64,000 nt of DNA from Flavobacteriia bacterium. GTDB lineage: Bacteria; Bacteroidota; Bacteroidia; Flavobacteriales_D; Crocinitomicaceae. The notes below the pieces were generated by a model that worked only from the letters and a program-made list of their open reading frames with translations, had not been told where the DNA came from and did not search any database. The translations under genes and the position numbers were made by a program. This document shows positions 45,871-55,500 of this stretch, in pieces. The stretch lies in assembly GCA_026391005.1 (NCBI GenBank), contig JAPLEV010000051.1:144608-208607 (forward strand), read 5' to 3'. Position 1 is the stretch's first letter. The number at the start of each line of letters is the position of its first letter.

Positions 45871-47271
45871 ATGAAAGAAAGACAGTGCACCTTAAAAAAT
45901 TCGGTGATTTTTAAAGGAATAGGATTGCATTCTGGCGAATTAGTAACCCTGGAAGTTTGTCCTGCAGATGAAAATCATGGGTATGTTTTTCAGCGAACAG
46001 ACTTGCCCGGAGAACCGAAAATTAAAGCGGATGTCGATTTAGTTGTTGCCACCAACCGTGGGACGACATTAGAATCAAATGGTGCAAGAATTTATACCAC
46101 AGAGCATCTACTAGCAGCCTTGTGCGGTTGTCAAATAGACAATGTACTTATCAAGTTAAATGCACCGGAAATACCAATTATGGATGGTAGTGCAAAATTA
46201 TTTGTTGAAGGCTTTTTGTCGACAGGAAAAGTGGAGCAAGATGCGGAAAGGGTGTATTTTGAGTTAAGTGAGAACATTCCTTGGGAAGACACAACTATAG
46301 GCGTGGAATTTTTGGCAATACCGGATAAAGAATATAGACTAACGGTAATGGTAGATTACAATTCACCCGTTCTTGGCACCCAACATGCTAGCATGTACCA
46401 CATCGGTGAATTTAATGAATCAATTGCTAAATGTAGAACTTTTGTATTTTTAAGAGAATTAGAATATTTAGCGAGTAACAATTTAATTAAAGGTGGTGAT
46501 TTAGATAACGCCATCGTATTAGTAGATAAGTTGGATGTTGATCAATCTGAACTAGACCGCTTGGCGAAGCTTCTTGGCAAGGAAGAATTGAAAATTTCCA
46601 TAGAAGGATTGGGGGTATTGAATAGTATTAAACTTCAATATGAAAATGAACCTGCAAGACACAAACTATTAGATATTGTTGGAGACTTAGCATTAGTCGG
46701 CATGCCAATTAAAGCCCACATTTTAGCAGCAAGACCAGGGCATGCAGGCAATGTACGTTTCGCTAAAGTGTTAAAAGATCAAATTAAAAAACAACAAAAT
46801 AAAGGACGGATATTTGACTTATCCTTACCTCCATTATACGATAGCGTAGCGATTGAAAAAATGCTACCCCATCGCTATCCTTTTTTGATGATTGATAAAA
46901 TCATGGAAATAAATGAAAATTCCATTATTGGTGTCAAAAACATCACGATGAATGAACCGATTTTTACAGGCCATTTTCCTGGTAACCCAGTATTCCCAGG
47001 TGTATTACAAATTGAAGCTATGGCCCAAACGGGTGGTATTTTTGCCTTGAGCAAGGTGGAAGATCCTCATTTATATACCACCTACTTTATGAAAATAGAT
47101 AAAGTAAAGTTCAAACAAAAAGTTGTTCCGGGTGATACGGTGGTTTTTGAATTACATTTGCTCTCACCTATTCGTAGAGGATTGGTAGAAATGGGAGGCA
47201 AAGCTTATGTTAATGGCAACATGGTAATGGAGGCAGAAATGCTTGCCCTTGTAACGAAAGATAAAGAATAA
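45871..47271 (+). CDS. lpxC-fabZ: Bifunctional LpxC deacetylase / FabZ dehydratase
   Basis: 466 aa fusion. Residues about 1-305 are LpxC, which deacetylates UDP-3-O-acyl-GlcNAc: ERQCTLKNSVIFKGIGLHSG, the zinc histidine in TTEHLLAALCG, then IPIMDGSA and the second zinc block HKLLDIVGDLALVG. Residues about 320-466 are FabZ, the 3-hydroxyacyl-ACP dehydratase (LPHRYPFLMIDK, FTGHFPGNPVFPGVLQIEA). The fusion is normal for Bacteroidota. It lies directly upstream of lpxA with no gap. Confidence 0.97.
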   Translation: MKERQCTLKNSVIFKGIGLHSGELVTLEVCPADENHGYVFQRTDLPGEPKIKADVDLVVATNRGTTLESNGARIYTTEHLLAALCGCQIDNVLIKLNAPEIPIMDGSAKLFVEGFLSTGKVEQDAERVYFELSENIPWEDTTIGVEFLAIPDKEYRLTVMVDYNSPVLGTQHASMYHIGEFNESIAKCRTFVFLRELEYLASNNLIKGGDLDNAIVLVDKLDVDQSELDRLAKLLGKEELKISIEGLGVLNSIKLQYENEPARHKLLDIVGDLALVGMPIKAHILAARPGHAGNVRFAKVLKDQIKKQQNKGRIFDLSLPPLYDSVAIEKMLPHRYPFLMIDKIMEINENSIIGVKNITMNEPIFTGHFPGNPVFPGVLQIEAMAQTGGIFALSKVEDPHLYTTYFMKIDKVKFKQKVVPGDTVVFELHLLSPIRRGLVEMGGKAYVNGNMVMEAEMLALVTKDKE

Positions 47272-48048
47272 ATGAAGCATCCCCAATCGGTTATCTCTCC
47301 AAAAGCTCAATTACATGAAAGTGTAGAAGTTGGCCCGTTCACTACTATTCATGAAAATGTTACAATCGGAGAAGGAACAAAAATCCACTCTAATGTTGCT
47401 TTATATCCAGGGACAATAATCGGAAATAATTGTGAAGTATATCCAGGTGCCGTAATTGGAGTAATTCCCCAAGATTTAAAATTTGAGGGGGAAAACACAA
47501 CAGTAGAAATTGGGAATAATACGATTATAAGAGAATGTGTCACCATTCATAGAGCCACCAAAGACAAGTGGAAAACAAGTATCGGTAATAATTGCTTATT
47601 AATGACTTACGTTCATGTTGCCCATGACTGCCAAATTGGAAATAATGTAATCCTTGCAAGTTATACCGGTTTGTCAGGTCACGTAACCATTGATGATCAT
47701 GTAATTCTAGAGGGAAAAGTAGCCGCTCAGCAGTTTGCATTAATTGGTCGACATGCTTTCATAGGAGGTGCATCTTTGATTCGAAAAGATATTCCGCCGT
47801 TTATAAAAGCAGCACGTGAACCGCTAACATTTGCGGGAGTAAATTCAGTGGGTTTGCGCAGAAGAGGATTTTCAGATGAAGAAATTAAAATAATTGAAGA
47901 TGTTTATCGGATAATCTATATTCAAAATAGTAATATATCAAAAGGGCTTCAAATCGTAAAAGAAACGATTCCAGATGGTGCACTTCGAAATGAAATTATC
48001 AATTTCATAGAAAAATCAGATAAAGGCGTCATTCGAGGTATGATTTAA
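47272..48048 (+). CDS. lpxA: UDP-N-acetylglucosamine acyltransferase
   Basis: 258 aa, catalysing the first acylation of lipid A synthesis. The hexapeptide beta-helix covers residues about 5-190, with RECVTIHRATKD and the catalytic histidine region MTYVHVAHDCQIGNNVIL. The C-terminal helical domain has SVGLRRRGFSDEEIK. Its start abuts the lpxC-fabZ stop codon. Confidence 0.95.
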   Translation: MKHPQSVISPKAQLHESVEVGPFTTIHENVTIGEGTKIHSNVALYPGTIIGNNCEVYPGAVIGVIPQDLKFEGENTTVEIGNNTIIRECVTIHRATKDKWKTSIGNNCLLMTYVHVAHDCQIGNNVILASYTGLSGHVTIDDHVILEGKVAAQQFALIGRHAFIGGASLIRKDIPPFIKAAREPLTFAGVNSVGLRRRGFSDEEIKIIEDVYRIIYIQNSNISKGLQIVKETIPDGALRNEIINFIEKSDKGVIRGMI

Positions 48049-48049
48049 C

Positions 48050-49480
48050 ATGTTTAGTAAAGGAGAAATTGTTGAGTTAAAAATTACCGGATTTGCATTT
48101 GGCGGACGTGGTATCGCAAAAGTACCAATCGATGATTCTCATTTTATTGTATTTGTAGATAATACCTTTCCAGGACAATTAGTTCGCGCAAAAATCGATG
48201 TTAAACGCAAAAATCATGCGGAAGCAAAATTAATCGATGTAATATCAAGGTCACCCGAGGAACAACTTTCTAATTACCAAGAAATTTCAGGGGGGCCATA
48301 CATTTTCGTTCCACCAAATCTACAAGAACAGGTAAAAGAAACATCGACATTAGATACATTTTCCAGGATTTCAGGCATAAAAAATATTAAAGAAAAGTAC
48401 GACGGATTTATATCCTCTCCCAACCATTATTTCTATCGGAATAAAATGGAATATAGCTTTTCGTGTATTGAACATTGTGTGCTGACCAATGAAGAAAAAG
48501 ACAATGCCTTTGCCTTAGGATTCAAACGTAGAGGGACTTGGTGGAAAGTCGAAAGTTTAAATAAACCAAGTGGTTTATTTGATGAGGAATGGGAACAAAA
48601 ATTAATTAACATTCGAGAATTCCTCTTTAAAACCAACTTGCCAGCTTGGCATCCCCCAAAAAAAGAAGGTTTTTTCAGACATATAGTTATCAGAAAATCC
48701 TTTCAATCGAATTTATTATTAGTCAACTTAGTTACTTCATCTGTAGGATTAAAGAAATTTGATCGTAGCGCTTTTGTATCGTTCATGTTAAAAGAATTTG
48801 GAGAACGGATCGCTGGCATTCAGCATACCGTCAATGATAATGTGGCTGACCGCGCTAAAATTGAAAATGGCGATTCAAAACTACTTTATGGAAACGCTAA
48901 GATTGAAGAGAAAATCAATGATTTGCGATTTGAAATCAGCATGGAAAGTTTTTTTCAAACGAATCCACTTTGCGCAGAACTACTTTATAACCGAGCCATA
49001 GATTATTTGTTATCCGTTGCCATAGATCCCGACAGCGTCGTATTAGATTTATTTTGTGGAACAGGAACCATAGCCCAATTAATCGCAAAAAGAAATACTA
49101 AATTTTCTATCATTGGTGTCGATATTGTAGAAGAGGCAATTGAAGATGCCCGTCGCAACACATCAATTAATGAATTAAAAAATGTTCAATTTATTGCGCT
49201 AGATGTAGGGAAATTCCTGAAAGAAAATCCTCATTTAGAAGGAAAAATTGCCGCGTTGATTTTAGATCCTCCAAGAGCCGGGATAGCACCAAAAACCCTA
49301 CAAAAGGTAATAAATTTAGGCGCTAAAGTAATCGTTTATATTTCCTGTAATCCATCGACACAAGCAAGGGACACATCCTTACTAATTGATGCAGGATATA
49401 GTCTAGAAAACTATACCTTAGTGGATCAATTTCCGCACACTGGGCACATTGAAGCCATCGCTAAATTTATAAAAAAATGA
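48050..49480 (+). CDS. rlmD: RlmD/RumA-type 23S rRNA uracil-C5 methyltransferase
   Basis: 476 aa. An N-terminal TRAM domain (GFAFGGRGIAKV) and a SAM-binding C-terminal domain (VLDLFCGTGTIAQLIA, then LDPPRAG and the nucleophile cysteine in VYISCNPSTQARD) are clear. The [4Fe-4S] cysteines usual in RumA (CGGC-type) are absent: the equivalent segment reads EISGGPYIFVPPNLQEQ. It could therefore methylate U1939 without a cluster or act on another uridine (as RlmCD or TrmA relatives do). It follows lpxA by one base and overlaps cinA by four. Confidence 0.85.
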   Translation: MFSKGEIVELKITGFAFGGRGIAKVPIDDSHFIVFVDNTFPGQLVRAKIDVKRKNHAEAKLIDVISRSPEEQLSNYQEISGGPYIFVPPNLQEQVKETSTLDTFSRISGIKNIKEKYDGFISSPNHYFYRNKMEYSFSCIEHCVLTNEEKDNAFALGFKRRGTWWKVESLNKPSGLFDEEWEQKLINIREFLFKTNLPAWHPPKKEGFFRHIVIRKSFQSNLLLVNLVTSSVGLKKFDRSAFVSFMLKEFGERIAGIQHTVNDNVADRAKIENGDSKLLYGNAKIEEKINDLRFEISMESFFQTNPLCAELLYNRAIDYLLSVAIDPDSVVLDLFCGTGTIAQLIAKRNTKFSIIGVDIVEEAIEDARRNTSINELKNVQFIALDVGKFLKENPHLEGKIAALILDPPRAGIAPKTLQKVINLGAKVIVYISCNPSTQARDTSLLIDAGYSLENYTLVDQFPHTGHIEAIAKFIKK

Positions 49481-50715
49481 ATGTAGAATTAATTTCTATT
49501 GGAGACGAATTATTGATTGGTCAAACCATCAATACTAATGCAGCCTGGCTTGGCCAAACCTTGACCTTATTCGGTGCCAGAATTATCAAAACAACAACCA
49601 TTTCAGATCAAGAAGAAGCAATAATATCAACATTATCTGCCATTTCAAAAAAAATAGATTGTGTAATAATTACAGGTGGATTGGGCCCTACAAACGACGA
49701 CATAACGAAACATACCCTTTCAGCTCATTACGGTTTACCGCTGATTATGCACCAGGAAACACTTCGTCATATTGAAAACTACTTCGGTAAACGAAATCGC
49801 CCAATGCTAGAATCAAATAGGCAGCAAGCGATGTTGCCAGATGGTTGTGTTATACTCCCGAATAAAAATGGAACAGCCGCAGGCATGTGGATAAACGATG
49901 GAAATCAAATAATCATCAGTTTACCGGGGGTGCCGTATGAAATGAAAAGCATTGTCCAAGAAGAGCTCCTTCCATTGCTTTCCCAACGATTTAAGGTATC
50001 GGCACATTATCACAAAACTGCCCATACCCAAGGTATTGGAGAATCTTTTCTCGCAGAAAAAATAGTTGATTGGGAACAAGCACTTCAATCAAATGGACTA
50101 CATCTATCTTATTTACCCTCTCCAGGATTTGTAAAACTTAGAATAAATTCATTTGCTGGAGAACGTGATAAAGAGAAAATTGACGGATACTTTAAGGAGC
50201 TCGAAGGAATAATTCCCGAGGCATTATATGGTTATGAGCAAGATACACTCGTCAGCGTAATTGCAATAAAATTACTTTCGAAAAATCTGACGATTGGAAC
50301 AGTCGAAAGTTGCACCTCAGGGCTTCTTGCGCACGAACTCTGTGGAATTCCAGGGTCCTCTGCCTATTTTAAAGGAGCGCTAGTTACCTACAGTAATGAG
50401 CTAAAAAAGAAGTTGGCAAACGTAGATGAAAAAACAATTGTAAAAAATGGAGCCGTTAGCAGAGAAGTGGCTTGTTCAATGGCTGAAGAAGGAAGAAAAA
50501 TACTAGGTGTCGACATATGTATAGCAACAACAGGAATATCAGGACCGTCTGGAGGATCCGATGAAAAACCTGTTGGCTTTGTTTGGGTAGCAATAGCAAC
50601 AAAAGACAAGACCTTAGAAAGATCATTTCAATTTGGCGATAATAGGACGCGTAACCAACAAATGACAGTTTCCTCAGCACTTAATTTTTTGCGATTTGAA
50701 GTTTTAACGAAATAG
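49477..50715 (+). CDS. cinA: CinA-family NMN deamidase / ADP-ribose pyrophosphatase
   Basis: 412 aa. The N-terminal MoCF-like domain has ELISIGDELLIGQTINTNAA and TGGLGPTNDDITKHTLS. The C-terminal CinA (PncC) domain has VESCTSGLLAHELCGIPGSS and CIATTGISGPSGGSDEKPVG. The fused form recycles NMN in pyridine nucleotide metabolism and is linked to competence in some bacteria. It overlaps the rlmD stop by four bases. Confidence 0.93.
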   Translation: MNVELISIGDELLIGQTINTNAAWLGQTLTLFGARIIKTTTISDQEEAIISTLSAISKKIDCVIITGGLGPTNDDITKHTLSAHYGLPLIMHQETLRHIENYFGKRNRPMLESNRQQAMLPDGCVILPNKNGTAAGMWINDGNQIIISLPGVPYEMKSIVQEELLPLLSQRFKVSAHYHKTAHTQGIGESFLAEKIVDWEQALQSNGLHLSYLPSPGFVKLRINSFAGERDKEKIDGYFKELEGIIPEALYGYEQDTLVSVIAIKLLSKNLTIGTVESCTSGLLAHELCGIPGSSAYFKGALVTYSNELKKKLANVDEKTIVKNGAVSREVACSMAEEGRKILGVDICIATTGISGPSGGSDEKPVGFVWVAIATKDKTLERSFQFGDNRTRNQQMTVSSALNFLRFEVLTK

Positions 50716-50825
50716 AAATCGAGAGGCAATAAATGCGTTCTGAAAATTAAAATTAAGACAATAATTTATAGCGTATTCAAGCGAGTAAGCAGAAAGAAAA
50801 AAATCAAAAAAAGTTTGCTATTAAG

Positions 50826-50856
50826 TTGTATTAATTGTAAAAAATTCTTTTCTTTG
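50826..50856 (+). promoter_or_regulatory. Promoter of rpmB-rpmG operon
   Basis: TTG (50826-50828) and TTTCTTTG (50849-50856) are 20 bases apart, close to the Bacteroidota consensus with one mismatch. Confidence 0.55.
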
Positions 50857-50891
50857 CACCCGCTTATAGCATTACAAGTAAAAAAATATAC

Positions 50892-51128
50892 ATGTCACGA
50901 GTTTGTCAATTAACAGGAAAGTCAGTTATGGTAGGAAACAATGTTTCCCACTCTAAACGCAGAACGAAGCGCCGCTTCTTCCCAAATCTTATCACAAAAA
51001 CATTCTTTATTCCGGAAGAAGATCGATATGTAACCTTGAAAATATCAACCTCTGCGTTGCGTACGATCAATAAAAATGGCCTAGTTGCTTGCTTGAAAAA
51101 AGCAAAAGAAAAAGGGTATTTAAAATAG
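50892..51128 (+). CDS. rpmB: Ribosomal protein bL28
   Basis: 78 aa. The family start [19 protein letters not shown] and the basic middle [13 protein letters not shown] are clear. The C-terminus ends [11 protein letters not shown]. First of a three-gene ribosomal operon with rpmG and the DUF4295 gene, the standard Bacteroidota arrangement. Confidence 0.97.
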   Translation: MSRVCQLTGKSVMVGNNVSHSKRRTKRRFFPNLITKTFFIPEEDRYVTLKISTSALRTINKNGLVACLKKAKEKGYLK

Positions 51129-51160
51129 TTCCTCCACAAAATAGCATTAAGTAAATAGAA

Positions 51161-51349
51161 ATGGCAAAGAAAGCAAAAGGTAATAGAATCCAAGTTATAC
51201 TAGAGTGCACAGAGCACAAAACAACTGGTATAGCTGGTACATCTCGCTACATTACCACAAAAAACCGTAAAAACACACCTGACAGATTGGAAATAAAGAA
51301 ATTTAATCCAATTCTTAAGAAATATACACTTCATAAAGAAATTAAATAA
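51161..51349 (+). CDS. rpmG: Ribosomal protein bL33
   Basis: 62 aa. [14 protein letters not shown], then [18 protein letters not shown] and [11 protein letters not shown], matches bL33. The zinc-binding cysteines are mostly lost (a single cysteine remains), so this is the zinc-free form. It lies 32 bases after rpmB and seven bases before the DUF4295 gene. Confidence 0.96.
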   Translation: MAKKAKGNRIQVILECTEHKTTGIAGTSRYITTKNRKNTPDRLEIKKFNPILKKYTLHKEIK

Positions 51350-51356
51350 CTAAACC

Positions 51357-51512
51357 ATGGCAAAGAAAGTTGTAGCATCCCTACAAAAAGGTGGTGGAAA
51401 AGAGCATACTAAGGTTATAAAAATGGTAAAGTCTGAAAAGTCTGGATCATATACCTTCAAAGAGGAAATCGTTCATAACGACAAGGTTAAAGAATGGTTT
51501 ACTAAAAACTAA
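51357..51512 (+). CDS. DUF4295 small ribosome-linked protein
   Basis: 51 aa from ATG 51357 to TAA 51512. The lysine-rich product starts MAKKVVASLQKGGGKEHTKV and ends DKVKEWFTKN, matching the Bacteroidota-specific DUF4295 family. The constant position after rpmB-rpmG points to a ribosomal role. As I recall, a Flavobacterium ribosome structure assigned a protein of this kind the name bL38, but I cannot verify that here. Confidence 0.88.
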   Translation: MAKKVVASLQKGGGKEHTKVIKMVKSEKSGSYTFKEEIVHNDKVKEWFTKN

Positions 51513-51534
51513 TTATTGGATTACTTCAATTACA

Positions 51535-51565
51535 AAGCTTCCTTCAAAAAGGGAGCTTTTTTTTT
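51535..51565 (+). terminator. Intrinsic terminator between DUF4295 gene and ftsY
   Basis: AAGCTTCC pairs with GGGAGCTT (one T-G pair) around an eight-base loop, followed by a T tract ending at 51565, only nine bases before the ftsY ATG. Confidence 0.85.
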
Positions 51566-51573
51566 AAACTTTT

Positions 51574-52533
51574 ATGGGCTTATTTGATTTTTTTTCGCGA
51601 CCTAAAAAAGAAACCCTAGACCAAGGTTTAGAGAAGACGAAACAGTCATTTATTTCTAAAATAGCGCGCGCAGTTATTGGAAAATCCCGCGTTGACGATG
51701 AAGTTCTCGATAAACTAGAAGAGCTTTTAATAACTTCCGATGTAGGTGTGGAAACCACCCTTAAAATCATTAAAAGAATTCAAGAACGAGTATCAAGGGA
51801 TAAGGTGCTAAACACGGAAGAAATTCAACAAATTCTCAAGGAAGAAATTAGCTTATTATTAGAAGAAAATCCATTAAAAGAATTTGGGGCAGCGCAATCA
51901 CTTGAGTTGGAAAGCAAAAAACCATATGTAATTATGGTAGTGGGTGTCAATGGAGTTGGAAAAACAACCACCATCGGTAAACTAGCTTACCAATTTAAAC
52001 AAGCGAATAAAAAAGTGGTGCTTGGTGCAGCGGATACCTTTAGAGCAGCTGCAGTTGAACAACTAATTATATGGGCTGAACGCGTTGGTGTGCCAATTGT
52101 TCAACAAGGAATGAATGCCGATCCAGCAAGTGTGGCTTTTGACACCCTACAATCTGCAAAATCTCAAGATGCTGATGTGGTCATTATTGATACCGCAGGT
52201 CGATTACATAACAAAATTAACCTCATGAATGAGTTGACCAAAATAAAAAAGGTCATGGAAAAAGTGGTTCCCGGTGCGCCTCATGAGATCCTTTTGGTTA
52301 TTGATGGTTCAACAGGTCAAAATGCTTTCGAACAAGCCAAACAATTTTCACTCGCAACAGAAATCAACGCACTTGCCGTTACTAAATTAGACGGTACAGC
52401 AAAAGGGGGCGTGGTTATAGGTATCTCTGATCAAATGAGTATCCCTGTTAAATACATAGGTGTTGGAGAAAAAATGGAAGATCTGCAACTCTTCGATCGA
52501 ACAATCTTTGTAGATTCCTTGTTCAGCAGTTAG
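51574..52533 (+). CDS. ftsY: Signal recognition particle receptor FtsY
   Basis: 319 aa SRP GTPase that docks ribosome-SRP complexes at the inner membrane. The N-domain is at residues about 20-110. The G-domain has VVGVNGVGKTTTIGKLAY (G1), DTFRAAAVEQL (insertion box), DTAGRLHNK (G3) and TKLDGTAKGG (G4). The acidic A-domain is almost absent, as in many Bacteroidota. The ATG is right after the terminator of the ribosomal operon, so expression either depends on read-through or on an unseen promoter inside that stretch. Confidence 0.96.
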   Translation: MGLFDFFSRPKKETLDQGLEKTKQSFISKIARAVIGKSRVDDEVLDKLEELLITSDVGVETTLKIIKRIQERVSRDKVLNTEEIQQILKEEISLLLEENPLKEFGAAQSLELESKKPYVIMVVGVNGVGKTTTIGKLAYQFKQANKKVVLGAADTFRAAAVEQLIIWAERVGVPIVQQGMNADPASVAFDTLQSAKSQDADVVIIDTAGRLHNKINLMNELTKIKKVMEKVVPGAPHEILLVIDGSTGQNAFEQAKQFSLATEINALAVTKLDGTAKGGVVIGISDQMSIPVKYIGVGEKMEDLQLFDRTIFVDSLFSS

Positions 52534-52551
52534 TTCTGTAATAATTCTTTT

Positions 52552-52559
52552 TATATTTG
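52552..52559 (+). promoter_or_regulatory. -7 box of large T9SS protein gene
   Basis: TATATTTG is an exact TAnnTTTG match 41 bases before the ATG at 52600. Confidence 0.5.
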
Positions 52560-52599
52560 GGTTGTCATAGAAAAATGTCCATCTTGAATTAAAAGTAGC

Positions 52600-55500
52600 A
52601 TGCTAAAAAAAGAATCAATGAAATACTTTCGTTTTTTAATTCCAATATATTTCATCCTAATAGGATTTCAACTTCATAGCCAACAATGGGTTACCATGAT
52701 GCAAGATCCGACGGCTAATTTTTATGACATTCAAGCCGCTTTTAACAGCTATTGGGAGGGAAAAACAATCGAAAAAGGAAAAGGTTACAAAGCGTTCAGG
52801 CGTTGGGAGGCCTACATGGAACCAAGGGTTTATCCTTCAGGAAACACGGCGCTTCCATCACAAAATGCTCAAAATTATAAACAATGGGAAGCGGATTTAG
52901 CAGCAGCCGGAATTGAAAAATCAGTTGCAGGAAACTGGACCTTAATGGGACCAGTTGGTAAACCCGTTGGTGGTGGGGCTGGTAGATTAAATTTCATCCG
53001 ATTTCACCCAACAATTGCCAATACTATTTATGTTGGTGCCGCGGACGGTGGATTGTGGAAAACGACGAATGGAGGTGGGAACTGGACAACTAATACAGAT
53101 TTATTAGGTGTTATTGGCTCTTCAGATATTGCTTTTGATCCGATAAATCCATCCATCATGTATCTAGCCACAGGTGATGCCGATGGCTCAGATTGTTACA
53201 GTATCGGTGTTCTAAAATCCATTGATGCAGGTACAACATGGCAAACCACTGGTCTAACCTGGACACCAGGACAATCAAGACGAATTGTTAAAGTAATCGT
53301 TAATCCTGCAAACCCACAATTAGTAATGGCTTTTGGAAGCAGTGGAATTTACCGTTCAACAAATGGAGGGACAACTTGGACACAACCTAGCGGATCATTT
53401 ACAGGAATTAAGGATGCTGAAATTAATCCTGGAGATCCAACGATTCTATATGCTGCGGGGACAAGCTTCAAGCGATCAACGGATAGCGGTCTGACCTGGA
53501 CCACTATTCCAACAGGCTTAACTAACATATCTCGTTTAGCAATTGGTGTTACACCTGCAAACAGTGCTTGTGTTTATTTGATAGCAGGAAATAGCACTGG
53601 TAATAATTTTCTAGGTTTTATTCGTTCGGTCGATAACGGCGCCACCTTTACCACTCAATCAACTAGTCCTAATGTTCTTGGATCAAATGAGGGCATAGGC
53701 GTAGATACTGGTGGCCAGGCCTGGTACGATTTAGCAATTGGGGTCTCGCCAACTAATGATCAAGAAATTATGGTTGGTGGGATAAATATGTGGAAGTCAT
53801 CAGACGCTGGAATAACGTGGACTTTAAATTCACATTGGACAGGGTCTTTCAATAAACCCTATGTTCATGCTGACATTCATGACATCGTTTATTTAAATGG
53901 AACGACGATATATTCCGCTAATGATGGGGGAATTAATAAATCCATCGATGGCGGTGCATCATGGACAGATCGTAGTGCAAATATAGCAATCGCCCAACAA
54001 TACAGAATTGGTTTGTCAGCTTCGAATCCCAATTTAATTATTGCAGGCCACCAAGACAATGGAACCAATCGCTACAATGGAACCAATTGGAAAAGAGTAT
54101 ATGGCGGCGATGGCATGGATTGTTTCATCGATAGAACAAATGATAATATTATAGTTGGATCCTATATATATGGCGACTATTATCGATCAACGAATGGTGG
54201 AAACTCTTTTACAAGTATTATGAGCGGAATACCTGCAGGTGGGAAATGGTTAAGCGTTATACATCAAGATCCAATTACTGCGAATACCTATTATGCAGGT
54301 GGGAGGGCTGAACTTTATAAAACAACAAATTCCGGAACCGCATGGACAGCACTAGGGACACCAACTGGGACTGGAAATATTGCTGAATTCGCTATCGCCC
54401 CGAGCGATAACCAAATCATTTATTCACTTAAGGTTGGAGCGAATGCAATATCAAAATCGACTGATGGAGGGGCAACATTCACGGCAATATCAGCCGGATT
54501 ACCTACTAATTCTAGCCCGCTGTATATTTCCATTTCTAATACAAATCCTGATTTTGCCATTGTTGTTTATTCTGGCTATGTCGCAGCAAACAAGGTATTT
54601 AAGACCATAAATGGAGGCACTACATGGACAAGTCTAGCCGCAGGATTACCAAATGTACCCGTGAATTGTGTTGTATATGAGAATAATTCACCAGTAGACG
54701 CTTTTTACATTGGGACAGACATTGGTGTATTTTATAGAGATAATAATCAAAACACATGGATTGCCTTTAATACCGGCCTACCCAATGTATTTATTAGTGA
54801 TTTAGAAATCTATTATCCAACAGCTAGATTGCGCGCAGCAACCTATGGTCGAGGAACATGGGATAGTGACTTGTACACTGTACTTCCACAAATTCCTGTT
54901 GCAAATTTAACAGCCAATTCCACAACGCTCTGTGCAGGCAATTCAATCACTTTCTCCTCAACATCTTCCGGAATACCTACCACTTTCGCTTGGTCTTTTC
55001 CAGGAGGAACTCCCTCAACAAGTACGAACGCATCAGAAAACGTTACTTATGCAAATTCAGGAAGCTATGATGCCACCTTGATTGCAACTAACTCACAAGG
55101 TTCAGATACACTTACCATTACAAACTATATAACTGTACTAAGTGGAAGTGGTCAGCCGATTCCATTGATAGAAGGTTTTGTAAATGCTACTTTTCCACCC
55201 ACGAATTGGTTACTGTATAACCTTGATGGAAATATAGGTACCTGGCAAAGAACTACCAATGCAGGAGTACTTCCTACTGCAGGAAATGCAATGATGTTTA
55301 ATAATTATGGCAATGACGATAGGGGAAATAAAGATGAAGTTAGGACTCCACGACTAAATTTTAATAATCTATTCAATGCAAAACTGACTTTTGATGTGGC
55401 ACACGCTGCATATAATACAAGTTATATCGATGGCTTAGAAGTTTTAGTTTCCAATGATTGTGGCGCCACTTTTACTTCCGTTTACAGTAAATCAGGGATA

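Noticed and set aside
45871..47271. lpxC-fabZ gene fusion as a novel fusion
   Set aside because: This fusion is standard in Bacteroidota, so it only supports the taxonomic call.
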